DNA of 64,000 nt. Source: Neobacillus piezotolerans (GTDB lineage: Bacteria; Bacillota; Bacilli; Bacillales; Cytobacillaceae). The DNA is taken from the NCBI RefSeq assembly GCF_003362805.1, contig NZ_QNQT01000004.1, positions 211,593 to 275,592 on the forward strand, in the 5' to 3' direction. A program made the position numbers and the translations under genes. Numbering within the stretch: position 1 is the stretch's first letter; every line of letters starts with the position of its first letter. Positions 17,395 through 26,028 of the stretch are shown here, piece by piece. Under the pieces are notes generated by a model. The model was not told where the DNA came from. It saw only the letters and a list, made by a program, of their open reading frames with translations, and made no database searches.

Positions 17395-18732
17395 GTGATG
17401 ACAGAAGACGGATTGATACAGAAGAATTTTGGCGACGGAGTCTTTCTTGCGGACTTTAGCGGCAAGGTCGTTTACATAAATGAACAGGCGCGATTGAAAT
17501 TTGGCTATAGTGCGAAACCGCTCCAGCAAATGGAGTTTTATTTTCGTGATTTCCTTCCTGATATCGATCTTGGAACTGTGTCTGAAGGAATCGTTACAGG
17601 TGCATATGGACGAAATGCAGAGGGGGAGACATTTCCGCTCTTTTTCAGTATGAACAGCTTTTGGCTGGACGGAGATAAATATAGCCTCGTTGTCATCCAG
17701 GATATTAAAAACAGGGAAAGGCTTGACAAGGAGCTATCCGAACCGCTGAACGAATTGGTAGACCTGAAGTTCGCGCTAGACCAGTCCGCGATTGTCGCGA
17801 TAACAGACAGGCGCGGGGTGATTAAATATGTGAATGACAAGTTTTGCGAGATCTCGAAATACAGGGCAGAAGATCTGATCGGCCAGGATCACCGGATCAT
17901 CAATTCGGGTTACCATCCGAAGGAATTTTTCGCAAGGCTTTGGAGGACGATTTCATCGGGTGACGTGTGGCAGGGAGAAATCAAAAATCGGGCTAAAGAC
18001 GGCAGCTTTTACTGGGTTGATACGACGATTGTGCCTTTTTTGGATGAAGGAGGGAAGCCGTATCAATACCTGGCCATCCGGTTTGAAATAACCGAGCGGA
18101 AGCGGATGGAGGGTGAGCTGCAGAAAATGATGACCCGGATCATCGATGTCCAGGAAGATGAACGTAAGCGGCTCTCGCGGGAACTCCATGATGGCCTAGG
18201 ACAAAATCTGTACAGTCATTTGATAACAATTAATCGGCTCCTGTCTGAAATCGATCATCCACTTCTCGTCCAGATGCAGGAGGAGGCAATGGAAATGATT
18301 GAGGAAATCCGGGACCTTTCCTGGGAGCTTCGTCCATCAGTCCTCGATGACCTTGGCCTTGTCCCGGCCATTCGTTCCTTTTTAAACCGGTACTCGAGCC
18401 ATTACAAGATTTCCGTCCATTTCGAGTGTGTCCTTGGCCGGCGGCTTCCGGCAGGCACTGAAACAACGGTTTACCGCGTCATCCAGGAGGCGCTGACCAA
18501 TACCCGGAAATATGCGGATGTGGATGAGGCCTGGGTCGTCATCCGTGAATACGATGATGCCGTCCGTGTCATAATTGAAGACCGGGGAAAAGGGTTTGTT
18601 GTCAGCGGCGGCCCACGGGGGGTCGGCCTATTCAGCATGGACGAACGCGCCAAGGCATCGGGCGGCGAGCTTCAAGTACTATCTGAGCCAAATAAGGGGA
18701 CGAAGGTAATCCTTGAAGTCCCGGTGGGTTGA
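17395..18732 (+). CDS. PAS-PAS sensor histidine kinase, NreB-like
   Basis: A 445-residue soluble kinase. PAS1 is at about 10-115, PAS2 at about 120-240 (DQSAIVAITDRRGVIKYVND, ending ITERKRMEGEL), then the HisKA_3 H-box RLSRELHDGLGQNLYSHLI and an ATPase domain. It lacks the four-cysteine set that holds the oxygen-sensing Fe-S cluster of staphylococcal NreB; only isolated Cys residues are present. The input is therefore probably not the NreB cluster. GTG 17395 and ATG 17398 are both possible after GGAGG. Confidence 0.85.
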   Translation: MMTEDGLIQKNFGDGVFLADFSGKVVYINEQARLKFGYSAKPLQQMEFYFRDFLPDIDLGTVSEGIVTGAYGRNAEGETFPLFFSMNSFWLDGDKYSLVVIQDIKNRERLDKELSEPLNELVDLKFALDQSAIVAITDRRGVIKYVNDKFCEISKYRAEDLIGQDHRIINSGYHPKEFFARLWRTISSGDVWQGEIKNRAKDGSFYWVDTTIVPFLDEGGKPYQYLAIRFEITERKRMEGELQKMMTRIIDVQEDERKRLSRELHDGLGQNLYSHLITINRLLSEIDHPLLVQMQEEAMEMIEEIRDLSWELRPSVLDDLGLVPAIRSFLNRYSSHYKISVHFECVLGRRLPAGTETTVYRVIQEALTNTRKYADVDEAWVVIREYDDAVRVIIEDRGKGFVVSGGPRGVGLFSMDERAKASGGELQVLSEPNKGTKVILEVPVG

Positions 18733-18771
18733 TGAATGTGGGTTTATGATATAAGGAACGTAAATGAAAAC

Positions 18772-18815
18772 AAGAAAACCGGCTGCGGGTATCCACAGCC
18801 GGTTTTCATTTTTTT
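18772..18815. terminator. Bidirectional terminator between kinase and acetate symporter
   Basis: A perfect 12-bp stem (18774-18785 with 18796-18807) with A-rich and T-rich flanks. It serves the convergent genes on both sides. Confidence 0.85.
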
Positions 18816-20340
18816 ATAGACCAGTATTCGCCTTTACGAGAATTTCATCGAAATTTCTTGCATCTTCCTTCTTAGAGGATAAAAGGGTGCCGATGATGGC
18901 GGCTAAAAAGCCCATTGGAATGGAAACGATTCCTGGGTTTGTCAGGGTAACGAGCGGTTCTCCGACCAGAATGGCCGCACCAGCTTCAGGTGACCATATA
19001 TTTGGTGATATCGCAACCATGAGCAGGGCGCTTGCCAAGCCAACAATCATCCCGGTGATGGCGCCGGCCGTGTTGAACTTTTTCCAAAATATCGTCAGTA
19101 AAATAACAGGCAGGTTCGCGCTCGCGGCGACGGCAAACGCAAGGGAAACAAGGAACGCCACGTTCATCTTCTGGGCAAACAGGGCTAAAAGGATTGACAG
19201 GACCGCCACCCCGATTGAAGCAAAGCGAGCCACCTTGACCTGCTGTTTTTCCGTAGCGGTTCCCTTTTTTAAAATATGGGCATAGAAATCATGCGCGAAC
19301 GCGGATGCCGCGGAAAGCACCAGCCCTGCTACCACCGCTAGTATTGTCGCGAAGGCGACCGCCGAAATGAACGCAAACAGGAATTCTCCTCCAATCGCTT
19401 CCGCGAGAAGCGGCGCGGCCATATTCCCTGCCGCGTTGGCGGCGACTATTTTATCATAGCCGACGAATTTGGCGGCACCGAAACCGAGGAATACCGTCAT
19501 CACATAGAAGATGCCGATGATCCATGTTGCGTAGATTACTGACTTCCGGGCCGTGATTGCATCCTTTACTGTGAAAAAGCGGATTAGGATATGAGGAAGT
19601 CCGGCCGTTCCCAGAACAAGGGCAAGGTTGAGCGAAATGGTATCCAACGGATTTTTGAACTTATTGCCAGGGTTCAAAAAGGCCTCCCCCAGCGGAGTCG
19701 CTGCCTTCATTTCGTTGAACATTTTGAACACGCTGAAATCAAATTTTGCGAAAACGATGACGGAGATAATGAAAGTCCCCACCATTAGCAGGACGGCTTT
19801 CGCGATTTGCACCCAGGAGGTGGCGGTCATGCCTCCGAAAACGACATAAACGGTCATGAGCGTGCCGACGATGAGTACAGAATATATATAGTCGATACCG
19901 AGGAGCAGTTTAATCAGCGCCCCCGCGCCAACGAGCTGGGCGATCATGTAAAAAATCGAGATTGTGATCGTATTTAGCGCAACGACCCCGCGTACTTTCT
20001 TTTCCTTAAATCGGGCGGCAATCATGTCGGCCATCGTAAATTTCCCAAGATTCCTTAATGGTTCAGCGACGAGATAAAGGACAACAAGATAGGCGACTAA
20101 AAAACCGATGCTATAGAAGAACCCGTCGAAGCCGGAGAGCGCGACCATCCCGGCGATTCCGAGGAAAGACGCCGCTGACATATAGTCGCCTGCGATGGCG
20201 AGCCCGTTCTGGAAACCTGTAAGGCTGGAATCAGCAGTATAAAAATCGCTTGTCGTCTTTGTCCGTTTTGAAGCATAATACGTGATTACGAGCGTAAGGA
20301 GTACGATAAACAAAAATAGTGAAAACGCGACAGTGTTCAT
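18814..20340 (-). CDS. ywcA: Cation/acetate symporter (ActP/YwcA)
   Basis: A 508-residue sodium:solute symporter. Family features: MSAASFLGIAGMVALSGFDG, GGMTATSWVQ and VAGLVLSAASAFAHDFY. Such proteins import acetate, pyruvate or similar monocarboxylates with Na+. Its start overlaps the stop of a DUF485 gene, the usual ywcB-ywcA or yjcH-actP pairing. Confidence 0.9.
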   Translation of the reverse strand: MNTVAFSLFLFIVLLTLVITYYASKRTKTTSDFYTADSSLTGFQNGLAIAGDYMSAASFLGIAGMVALSGFDGFFYSIGFLVAYLVVLYLVAEPLRNLGKFTMADMIAARFKEKKVRGVVALNTITISIFYMIAQLVGAGALIKLLLGIDYIYSVLIVGTLMTVYVVFGGMTATSWVQIAKAVLLMVGTFIISVIVFAKFDFSVFKMFNEMKAATPLGEAFLNPGNKFKNPLDTISLNLALVLGTAGLPHILIRFFTVKDAITARKSVIYATWIIGIFYVMTVFLGFGAAKFVGYDKIVAANAAGNMAAPLLAEAIGGEFLFAFISAVAFATILAVVAGLVLSAASAFAHDFYAHILKKGTATEKQQVKVARFASIGVAVLSILLALFAQKMNVAFLVSLAFAVAASANLPVILLTIFWKKFNTAGAITGMIVGLASALLMVAISPNIWSPEAGAAILVGEPLVTLTNPGIVSIPMGFLAAIIGTLLSSKKEDARNFDEILVKANTGL

Positions 20341-20690
20341 TTCCGGGCCCTCCGTCCAACATTCTGCTTGATTTCCTCGACTAACCGGTCAAACCCGGCA
20401 GCTTTTTTTGTATAAATGATACATAACGCCCATGTCATGATGAATTGGGCGAACGCGAATACCCATGCCCAGCTGATTGGGCCTACCGCGGGGGTGTTCA
20501 GGATGGTTGAATAGGCGGTCAAAAAAGGAAGCGTGAAGTAAAAGGCCATGAAGAATAAGCTGGCTGGCAGCAAGAATTGCCGCTTTTCCCGGAGCAATTG
20601 CTGGAAGGAACTCGATTGGACGATTTTTGAATAGTCTAAAGAGGGAGAAGAAAGATCTTTTTCCTTTAATTGCCGTTCTTTCATTGCCAT
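20337..20690 (-). CDS. ywcB: DUF485 membrane protein (YwcB/YjcH)
   Basis: 117 residues with two helices (FLLPASLFFMAFYFTLPF and VFAFAQFIMTWALCIIY). DUF485 proteins accompany acetate symporters. The start at 20690 sits 8 bases after AAGGAGG; upstream in-frame starts are too close to or before that site. Four-base overlap with the symporter gene. Confidence 0.88.
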   Translation of the reverse strand: MAMKERQLKEKDLSSPSLDYSKIVQSSSFQQLLREKRQFLLPASLFFMAFYFTLPFLTAYSTILNTPAVGPISWAWVFAFAQFIMTWALCIIYTKKAAGFDRLVEEIKQNVGRRARK

Positions 20691-20768
20691 GAGCATTTCC
20701 TCCTTGATGGAAAAAATAATATCAAATAAAATCATGGCTATTATATAACTATCAAAATAATTTGTAAA

Positions 20769-20793
20769 TTCTGAATATGTCAGAATGACAGTG
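20769..20793. promoter_or_regulatory. Overlapping inverted repeats upstream of ywcBA
   Basis: TTCTGA-N5-TCAGAA (20769-20785) overlaps a second small palindrome, TGTCA-GAA-TGACA. Both lie 80-100 bases before the ywcB start on the minus strand and could be an operator. The binding protein is unknown. Confidence 0.35.
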
Positions 20794-20962
20794 CTTTTAT
20801 TGTGATTTTCCCAATGCGATTTTAATAGAATAGGCTTGTATTTTTGCTAGCGGAATGGATGGAACGAGGGCAAAGCCAGTAGTCGGCTATAGGAAGAAGT
20901 TGACATTTACCATTTGCAGCGTAAAAATTAAAGTCAAATTGGTTAGGAAGGCGGAATCTGCC

Positions 20963-21508
20963 GTGAAAACAATCTACCTTATCCGCCATTGCCAGGCGGA
21001 AGGCCAGGAAAGGGAAGCAAGGCTTACGAAAGCCGGTGAAAGCCAGGCGAGGGAGCTTGCGGCATTTTTAAAGAACAAACAAATCGATAGGATCGTCTCA
21101 AGCCCATTTGAAAGGGCGGTTTCGACCATCCGCCCATTTGCGGAGGAAGCTGGAATGGATATAGAGACAGACGAACGGCTTACGGAGCGGGTATTGTCGG
21201 GGGCGCCAAAACCGAATTGGCTTGAGATGCTGGAAAAATCGTTCAGTGATCCCGGCTTGGCTTTTGAAGGAGGAGAGTCCGCAGCCGAGGCGGGGAAACG
21301 CGGCATTGATGCTATTAATAAAGTCCTTGAAAAGAGCGGTAAAAATGCGGTGGTTGTCACGCATGGAAATCTGATGGCCACAATTCTCAGACACTATGAC
21401 AATAGCTATGGGTTCGAACTATGGAAGTCCCTCTCGAATCCGGATGTGTTTGAACTCACGTTTAAAGGCAATAGCCCGAAGATTAAGAGGATCTGGGAGT
21501 GGAATTAG
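20963..21508 (+). CDS. Histidine phosphatase family protein (GpmB/phosphoglycerate-mutase-like)
   Basis: 181 residues. The N-terminal RHCQAEG carries the catalytic His and a later VVTHGN the second His; FERAVSTIRPFAE matches the family. Members dephosphorylate small metabolites or proteins; substrate unknown. GTG 20963 follows GGAAGGCGG and gives the family's usual N-terminus; the longer in-frame extension is not family-like. The next gene starts directly at the stop codon. Confidence 0.82.
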   Translation: MKTIYLIRHCQAEGQEREARLTKAGESQARELAAFLKNKQIDRIVSSPFERAVSTIRPFAEEAGMDIETDERLTERVLSGAPKPNWLEMLEKSFSDPGLAFEGGESAAEAGKRGIDAINKVLEKSGKNAVVVTHGNLMATILRHYDNSYGFELWKSLSNPDVFELTFKGNSPKIKRIWEWN

Positions 21509-22291
21509 GTGGAAGGATACGAGGAATTAGTGATGGAAAAAGTGAGCCGTATTCGTGGCTTGTTCAAGCGTGAGTTTAAAATCTTGGAAGGCCTTCCGAT
21601 TTCAATTGTACTCGAACAAATTGAGCCTGGAACAGTACCGGATTGGGAAGAAAAAGTCTCGGAACTCATTGAGATTTCAGGAGAACTTGGAGTGGAACGC
21701 GTTGGGGTCACTTTGCATAAAGGAAACCCGGAAGCAGAGATGTTGGGCAATCTTCTGCTTGAAAAGGGATTTGAACATTTCTCTTCAAAAGTGGATGTAA
21801 TCAAGGATTTAAATAAACACGAGAAACCCGATGAAAAACTAATGTGGAGGTCTCTTGAATCTCCGGAGCTAACTGAAGAGGAGTTTAAAGATTACTGGGA
21901 GCAAGCGATGCGTTTTTCCGCTAATCAGGCATCCTCTTTGTCGATGGACCAGCAGCTTGCTTCGGTCAAGGCGGAGCTCGGGGCAGAGTGGAAGGGTGCA
22001 TGCCGTGTCTTTTATATAGAGGGGAAAGCGGTTGGTGTGGGCATTCCCCATATCGAACCTGGAATGCCTGGTGAGGGAAGGCTTTTCTATTTCGGAATCC
22101 TACCTGAGGCAAGGGGGCGGGGGCTTGGTGCGTTTTTACATAAAAATGCCCTTTCAATGCTTAAGGCCATTGGAGCCGACTATTATGTTGGGAGTACGCA
22201 TCTGGCAAATGTGGCGATGCAGCGGGTATTTGAGCGGAATGGATGCAGCGTCAGGTCTTATACCGAGTCGTATTATTTTTATTTTAAATAG
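21509..22291 (+). CDS. GNAT-family acetyltransferase
   Basis: 260 residues. The C-terminal half is a GNAT domain: GVGIPHIEPG strand, then LPEARGRGLGAFLHKNALSMLKAIGADYYVGSTHLANVAMQRVFERNG, with the acetyl-CoA-binding RGRGLG loop. The N-terminal part is unassigned. The GTG start abuts the preceding stop; ATG 21533 after GAGG is an alternative. Substrate unknown. Confidence 0.8.
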   Translation: MEGYEELVMEKVSRIRGLFKREFKILEGLPISIVLEQIEPGTVPDWEEKVSELIEISGELGVERVGVTLHKGNPEAEMLGNLLLEKGFEHFSSKVDVIKDLNKHEKPDEKLMWRSLESPELTEEEFKDYWEQAMRFSANQASSLSMDQQLASVKAELGAEWKGACRVFYIEGKAVGVGIPHIEPGMPGEGRLFYFGILPEARGRGLGAFLHKNALSMLKAIGADYYVGSTHLANVAMQRVFERNGCSVRSYTESYYFYFK

Positions 22292-22323
22292 AATGAGTGC
22301 TGCGTCGTTAATTTTTAATTTTT

Positions 22324-22351
22324 TGCCACAAATGGCGCATGGTTCCGTCTA
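22324..22351 (+). promoter_or_regulatory. Candidate ECF-type autoregulated promoter
   Basis: TGCCAC (22324-22329), exactly 16 bases, then CGTCTA (22346-22351). The -10 matches the CGTC core of many ECF promoters; the -35 is a weaker match to TGWAAC. It lies 30 bases before the ECF sigma gene, where autoregulation is usual. Confidence 0.4.
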
Positions 22352-22380
22352 CTATATGAGGCGAAAGCGGAGGATAGCCG

Positions 22381-22911
22381 ATGTCGAGGAAAGAGATTAT
22401 TTCAGAGTGGTTTCGGCAGTACAGCCATGATGTATACAATTTTTTGATTTACTATACGGGGAAGCGCGATGTGGAGGACCTGGTGCAGGAGACGTTCATC
22501 AAGGCGCTGAAGGGGCTGGAGCGGTTCAATTACAATTCAAGCCCGAAGACGTGGCTGTTTACGATTGCCCGGAACCAAGCAATTGACGAAGCGCGGAAAA
22601 AGAAAAACAGGATATGGGACAAAATTTCCCGTTTAGATAAGTCGAATGAAGGGATGGACAGGGAAACTCCGGAGACGATTTTCGAGGGGAATGAGCAGGC
22701 GCAGGAGCTGCTGGCGGCAATCCACGGGCTGAAACAAAATTATCGTGACGTTGTAATCCTTCGGGGAATCAAGGAGCTGAGCGTCTCGGAAACAGCCGCG
22801 GTGCTTGGCTGGACCGAGGATATGGTCCGGTCCAATTACCACCGCGCCCTAAAAGCGCTCAGGAAGGAAAAAGGGGGTGGCCTTGATGAACAGCCAGGAC
22901 GAATTTCGTGA
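22381..22911 (+). CDS. ECF RNA polymerase sigma factor (SigX-like)
   Basis: 176 residues: sigma region 2 (DVYNFLIYYTGKRDVEDLVQETFIKALKGLERF, then SPKTWLFTIARNQAIDEARK) and region 4 (LKQNYRDVVILRGIKELSVSETAAVLGWTEDMVRSNYHRALKALRK). It recruits RNA polymerase to envelope-stress-type promoters. The next gene overlaps it by 26 bases and encodes a membrane protein fitting an anti-sigma. Closest recalled relative is SigX; not proven. Confidence 0.88.
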   Translation: MSRKEIISEWFRQYSHDVYNFLIYYTGKRDVEDLVQETFIKALKGLERFNYNSSPKTWLFTIARNQAIDEARKKKNRIWDKISRLDKSNEGMDRETPETIFEGNEQAQELLAAIHGLKQNYRDVVILRGIKELSVSETAAVLGWTEDMVRSNYHRALKALRKEKGGGLDEQPGRIS

Positions 22912-23500
22912 GTTGGAATCACAATTGAACAGCCTTCCTTCTAAAAAATTAAATCCGGAATCGTTCGATGAGATCCATCAGCGTCTAATGATTGAGGCCG
23001 AAGCGTTAGATCGGAGAGTAAGAAGGGGTTCAATTTTGAAAAAAACAGCAATGGGAATGGCCGGTGCCGCGGCGCTTTGCATGATGCTGTTCCTTGGATT
23101 TTCGATGGGTCCGCAGACAAATTCGAGCGAGTCGTCGAAAATGTCGGGGCAAAAGAATGATGCGAAAGTCTCCGAGGATAGGGATGCTTCCGAGAGTGCG
23201 CCACATTTCAACGGGAAATTAGTTGTTGAAACCGGGGACGGCGCTACAAAGGAAATCACAGACCAGACCGAAATCGACAATGCCAATGATATCCTAGTAG
23301 ATGCGGAATGGGAAAATGCGAAGATGCAAATGGCCACTCCGCCTGATTGGAAACTCAATAATCGGTATTTGGTCTGGCTCACTCCGAGCAGCGACCAGCT
23401 GGAGATTATTGTGAATGGTGAAAACAAATATAAAAAGCTGTCAAAGGAAGACTCGGAGGAGTTGTATGAAATCATCACCGGGAAAAAGCTAGGGGATTAG
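22886..23500 (+). CDS. Putative membrane anti-sigma factor
   Basis: 204 residues with a soluble N-terminus (about 1-50), a single helix (AAALCMMLFLGFSMG) and an extracytoplasmic C-terminal domain. Position and overlap with the ECF gene support the anti-sigma role. It is shorter than RsiX and shows no zinc-binding HxxxCxxC motif. ATG 22886 follows GGGGGTGG. Confidence 0.75.
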   Translation: MNSQDEFRELESQLNSLPSKKLNPESFDEIHQRLMIEAEALDRRVRRGSILKKTAMGMAGAAALCMMLFLGFSMGPQTNSSESSKMSGQKNDAKVSEDRDASESAPHFNGKLVVETGDGATKEITDQTEIDNANDILVDAEWENAKMQMATPPDWKLNNRYLVWLTPSSDQLEIIVNGENKYKKLSKEDSEELYEIITGKKLGD

Positions 23501-23572
23501 TGCATTTTAAAAAAAGATTCGAAACTAATCAGCTTCCCGCTCGTATAAGTGTAAAAAGGAAGGTGGATGAAG

Positions 23573-23749
23573 ATGGGTGATGTCATTTCTCAATTGCTCC
23601 CCCTTGTTCTCATGCTGGTATTCTTTGTGTCCCTAGGGTTGTTTGTAAACCGATTGGTGCGGAATCAAAAGGAACGGACCGCTTCAACCATGGAAATTGA
23701 AAGAAAACTTGACCACATCATTAAATTGCTGGAAAAACAGCAATCATAA
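23573..23749 (+). CDS. Small membrane protein, DUF4083-like
   Basis: 58 residues: one helix (LPLVLMLVFFVSLGLFVNRL) followed by a charged coiled tail ending in MEIERKLDHIIKLLEKQQS. ATG 23573 is placed six bases after AAGGTGG; ATG 23567 abuts it. Follows the ECF/anti-sigma pair after a 72-base gap. Function unknown. Confidence 0.7.
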   Translation: MGDVISQLLPLVLMLVFFVSLGLFVNRLVRNQKERTASTMEIERKLDHIIKLLEKQQS

Positions 23750-23756
23750 ACAGAGT

Positions 23757-23790
23757 CCCTGGCCTGAATAGCCAGGGGTTAAAATTGTAG
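23757..23790. terminator. Hairpin between the DUF4083-like and NCS2 genes
   Basis: Arms CCCTGGC and GCCAGGG (23757-23763 with 23771-23777) with weakly T-rich flanks, between convergent genes. Confidence 0.45.
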
Positions 23791-23798
23791 GCGTGGAG

Positions 23799-25088
23799 TT
23801 ATGCCGTTTCTTTATCAGTGATCGCCTTTTTCCTAGTAAACACTTCCATGGCAAGGGCGATCAACGTGCCGACGACCAGGCCATTGCTAAGCAGTGTGAC
23901 AGCAAGTGGCGGGAGCACCGAAAAAGAGTTCAAAGGGATAAACATTAAGCCTATGCCCGTGAATAAAGGGATGGCCGCCTTTTTGATTACTGTTTCCGCA
24001 TCCTGGCTATGGAAGAGTTCCTTTAAGCCAAGGGTTAAAATCTCCACATAAACCGGCAGGATTGCAGCATAGCCCACCGCGACGGGAAGTGTTGAGAAAA
24101 ATGCCATAATCGGTGAAAACAGGCTGGCCGCAAGCACGAGGCCGGACCCGATAATAAATGGGCCCTTTGTGAATACTTTATTCGTCTGAATAAAGCCAGC
24201 AGCTCCCGAGATGGCCACGGTCCCCATGGTGGAAAACAGGCCGCCGAGCATTTGGCTGATGCCCATGGTGATTCCCGCTTTCATCGAGCTTGGCTTGAGC
24301 GGTGTTTCGGTATGTGGTTGTACGACTTTTTCGACAACCTTAATGCTTGCGATCATATTGGTAATTAAGAGGATGGTGATCAGGAAAATAATCGGCAGCA
24401 TGCCGGGTTCAATTCTCGGTCCCCCAAAAACGAACATGGAAGGAAGCTGGAACACGTGCTCCGTTTTTGCAATAGCTCCTGAGCCGAGGTTTAAAATTGA
24501 GTATAACGCCCAGCCGGCGCCAAGGCTGATGATGATGCTGAACTGGCCAAGCATTTTGCTGCGCCCCAGTGCAAACGAGAGAACCGCTGTAAAAGCGGAT
24601 ACGAACACTATTTTTAGGCTGACAGCACCATTGGATGTTACCCCGAGCATCCCATTCAAAAACGAACCGCTCAGCTGGACAATCAGTAAAATCAGATATG
24701 TTCCAATAACGGTGGAAGTAAACAGTTTGGACAAACGGTTCACAAGGCCGAGAGCCGTCATAAGGATGGCGATGATTCCGCTGATGATAAGCGAAAATTC
24801 CATTACCTTCAGTGTTTCATGGGCGGAACCATACAGGGTTTTCCCGATTCCCGCATATAATATGAAAAATCCCCACCATAAACCGGCAGGTCCCTCGTTG
24901 ATCGGCAGTTTGTGGCCGAAAGCAACTTGCAAAAGTCCGGTTAAAGCCAGGACAAAAAAAGTCCTGGAGACGAAATCAATAGAGTCCTGCCCGGAAATTC
25001 CATAAAGCGCACCGACTGAAACGGGAACCACAATACTGCTCGAAACGATAAATAAAAACCATTGAATAGAGGCAATTAGTTTCCTCAA
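23799..25088 (-). CDS. NCS2-family nucleobase permease (uracil/xanthine type)
   Basis: A 429-residue membrane protein with family stretches LPINEGPAGLWWGFFILYAG, LSKLFTSTVIGTYLILL and MGISQMLGGLFSTMGTVAISGAAGF. NCS2 transporters import uracil, xanthine or urate by proton symport; it most resembles the YwdJ branch. The TTG start lies after AAGGGG. No purine riboswitch is visible in the upstream 270 bases. Monocistronic. Confidence 0.85.
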   Translation of the reverse strand: MRKLIASIQWFLFIVSSSIVVPVSVGALYGISGQDSIDFVSRTFFVLALTGLLQVAFGHKLPINEGPAGLWWGFFILYAGIGKTLYGSAHETLKVMEFSLIISGIIAILMTALGLVNRLSKLFTSTVIGTYLILLIVQLSGSFLNGMLGVTSNGAVSLKIVFVSAFTAVLSFALGRSKMLGQFSIIISLGAGWALYSILNLGSGAIAKTEHVFQLPSMFVFGGPRIEPGMLPIIFLITILLITNMIASIKVVEKVVQPHTETPLKPSSMKAGITMGISQMLGGLFSTMGTVAISGAAGFIQTNKVFTKGPFIIGSGLVLAASLFSPIMAFFSTLPVAVGYAAILPVYVEILTLGLKELFHSQDAETVIKKAAIPLFTGIGLMFIPLNSFSVLPPLAVTLLSNGLVVGTLIALAMEVFTRKKAITDKETA

Positions 25089-25301
25089 AGTAAGACCCCT
25101 TCGCTGTCCGAATCACTTGATGCATAAAAAAACTATCATATCCGCTTCAGGACGGTCAACCTGGCAAGTGCCCGAGTGTTAAATTCAATCTTTTCTGAAA
25201 ACAATTGCCATAAAGGAAATACTCCGTTAAGGATGCCGAGTTTCCTTTGAAATACTCCAGGCATTTGTAAAAAAATTACCGGAATGCCATATATCTATTT
25301 A

Positions 25302-25321
25302 ACCATATCCCTTATTATGGT
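25302..25321. promoter_or_regulatory. Inverted repeat upstream of yknW
   Basis: ACCATA (25302-25307) and TATGGT (25316-25321) around eight bases, about 40 bases before yknW. Possible operator; no sigma-W consensus was confirmed. Confidence 0.3.
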
Positions 25322-25356
25322 ACGTTTTCCATAAGGAGAAAAGAGGAGGAACAACT

Positions 25357-26028
25357 ATGGAAACCCAAATTGAAACAAATGCGGCGAAGCAGCCGCCATC
25401 CCTAATCGGCATCTTTACGAGCCCGGGAGAGCAGTTTAAAAGGATTAGGACAAACCCGAAAATCTGGGTGCCGCTTCTGATTGTAGCGGTTGTTAATGCG
25501 GTTGGGATGGGAATCATGGCAATGATGATGGATTCGGACATGCTTATTAAACAGGGGGTGCCAGAGGAAAATGCTGATACCATCCTTGGCTTTACCCGGA
25601 TTGCGATGGTTGCGACCGGAGTCATCACTCCCGCAATCGGCGCGCTGATTTCAAGTGCGATTATGATAGCTGTCGCGAAGATTTCCAATGCCCCGGTTAC
25701 ATTCAGGCAGCTGTTTTCCATGAACACCTACATAAGTTTTGTCGCCGCTATCGGCCACCTGCTTAATATGGCTGTTGGGTATCTGATAGGCGCGGATGCG
25801 GAAACCCATGTAACAAGCCTTGGCGGACTGCTTGGAAAAGGCAGTTCAGGGGTCCTTGGTGCAATTGAATTATTCGCAATTTGGGGAATGGTGCTGACGG
25901 CAATCGGGCTCTACAGAACGGCGCGCTTTCCAAAAGGGCTTGCCTGGGCGGTTGCCATCGTCTTTTTCCTTTTCGGAATTGGGCTGGCCGCAATTGGAAC
26001 TTTGATGCAAGGAGCGCCTAAACTTTGA
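25357..26028 (+). CDS. yknW: Yip1-domain membrane protein YknW
   Basis: 223 residues with four to five helices and the Yip1 start GIFTSPGEQFKRIRTNPKIWVPL. In B. subtilis YknW helps assemble the YknXYZ transporter that protects against the SdpC toxin. The same four genes follow here in order. ATG follows a strong GAGGAGG, and the stop overlaps the yknX start by one base. Confidence 0.88.
   Translation: METQIETNAAKQPPSLIGIFTSPGEQFKRIRTNPKIWVPLLIVAVVNAVGMGIMAMMMDSDMLIKQGVPEENADTILGFTRIAMVATGVITPAIGALISSAIMIAVAKISNAPVTFRQLFSMNTYISFVAAIGHLLNMAVGYLIGADAETHVTSLGGLLGKGSSGVLGAIELFAIWGMVLTAIGLYRTARFPKGLAWAVAIVFFLFGIGLAAIGTLMQGAPKL

Noticed and set aside
24211..25005. 264-codon ORF opposite the NCS2 permease
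   Set aside because: Shadow of the permease reading frame; composition and motifs do not resemble a protein.
25089..25356. Possible purine riboswitch before the NCS2 permease
   Set aside because: None of the conserved purine-aptamer loop words were found; only an AAAGGAAA/TTTCCTTT inverted repeat and a duplicated AAATACTCC occur.
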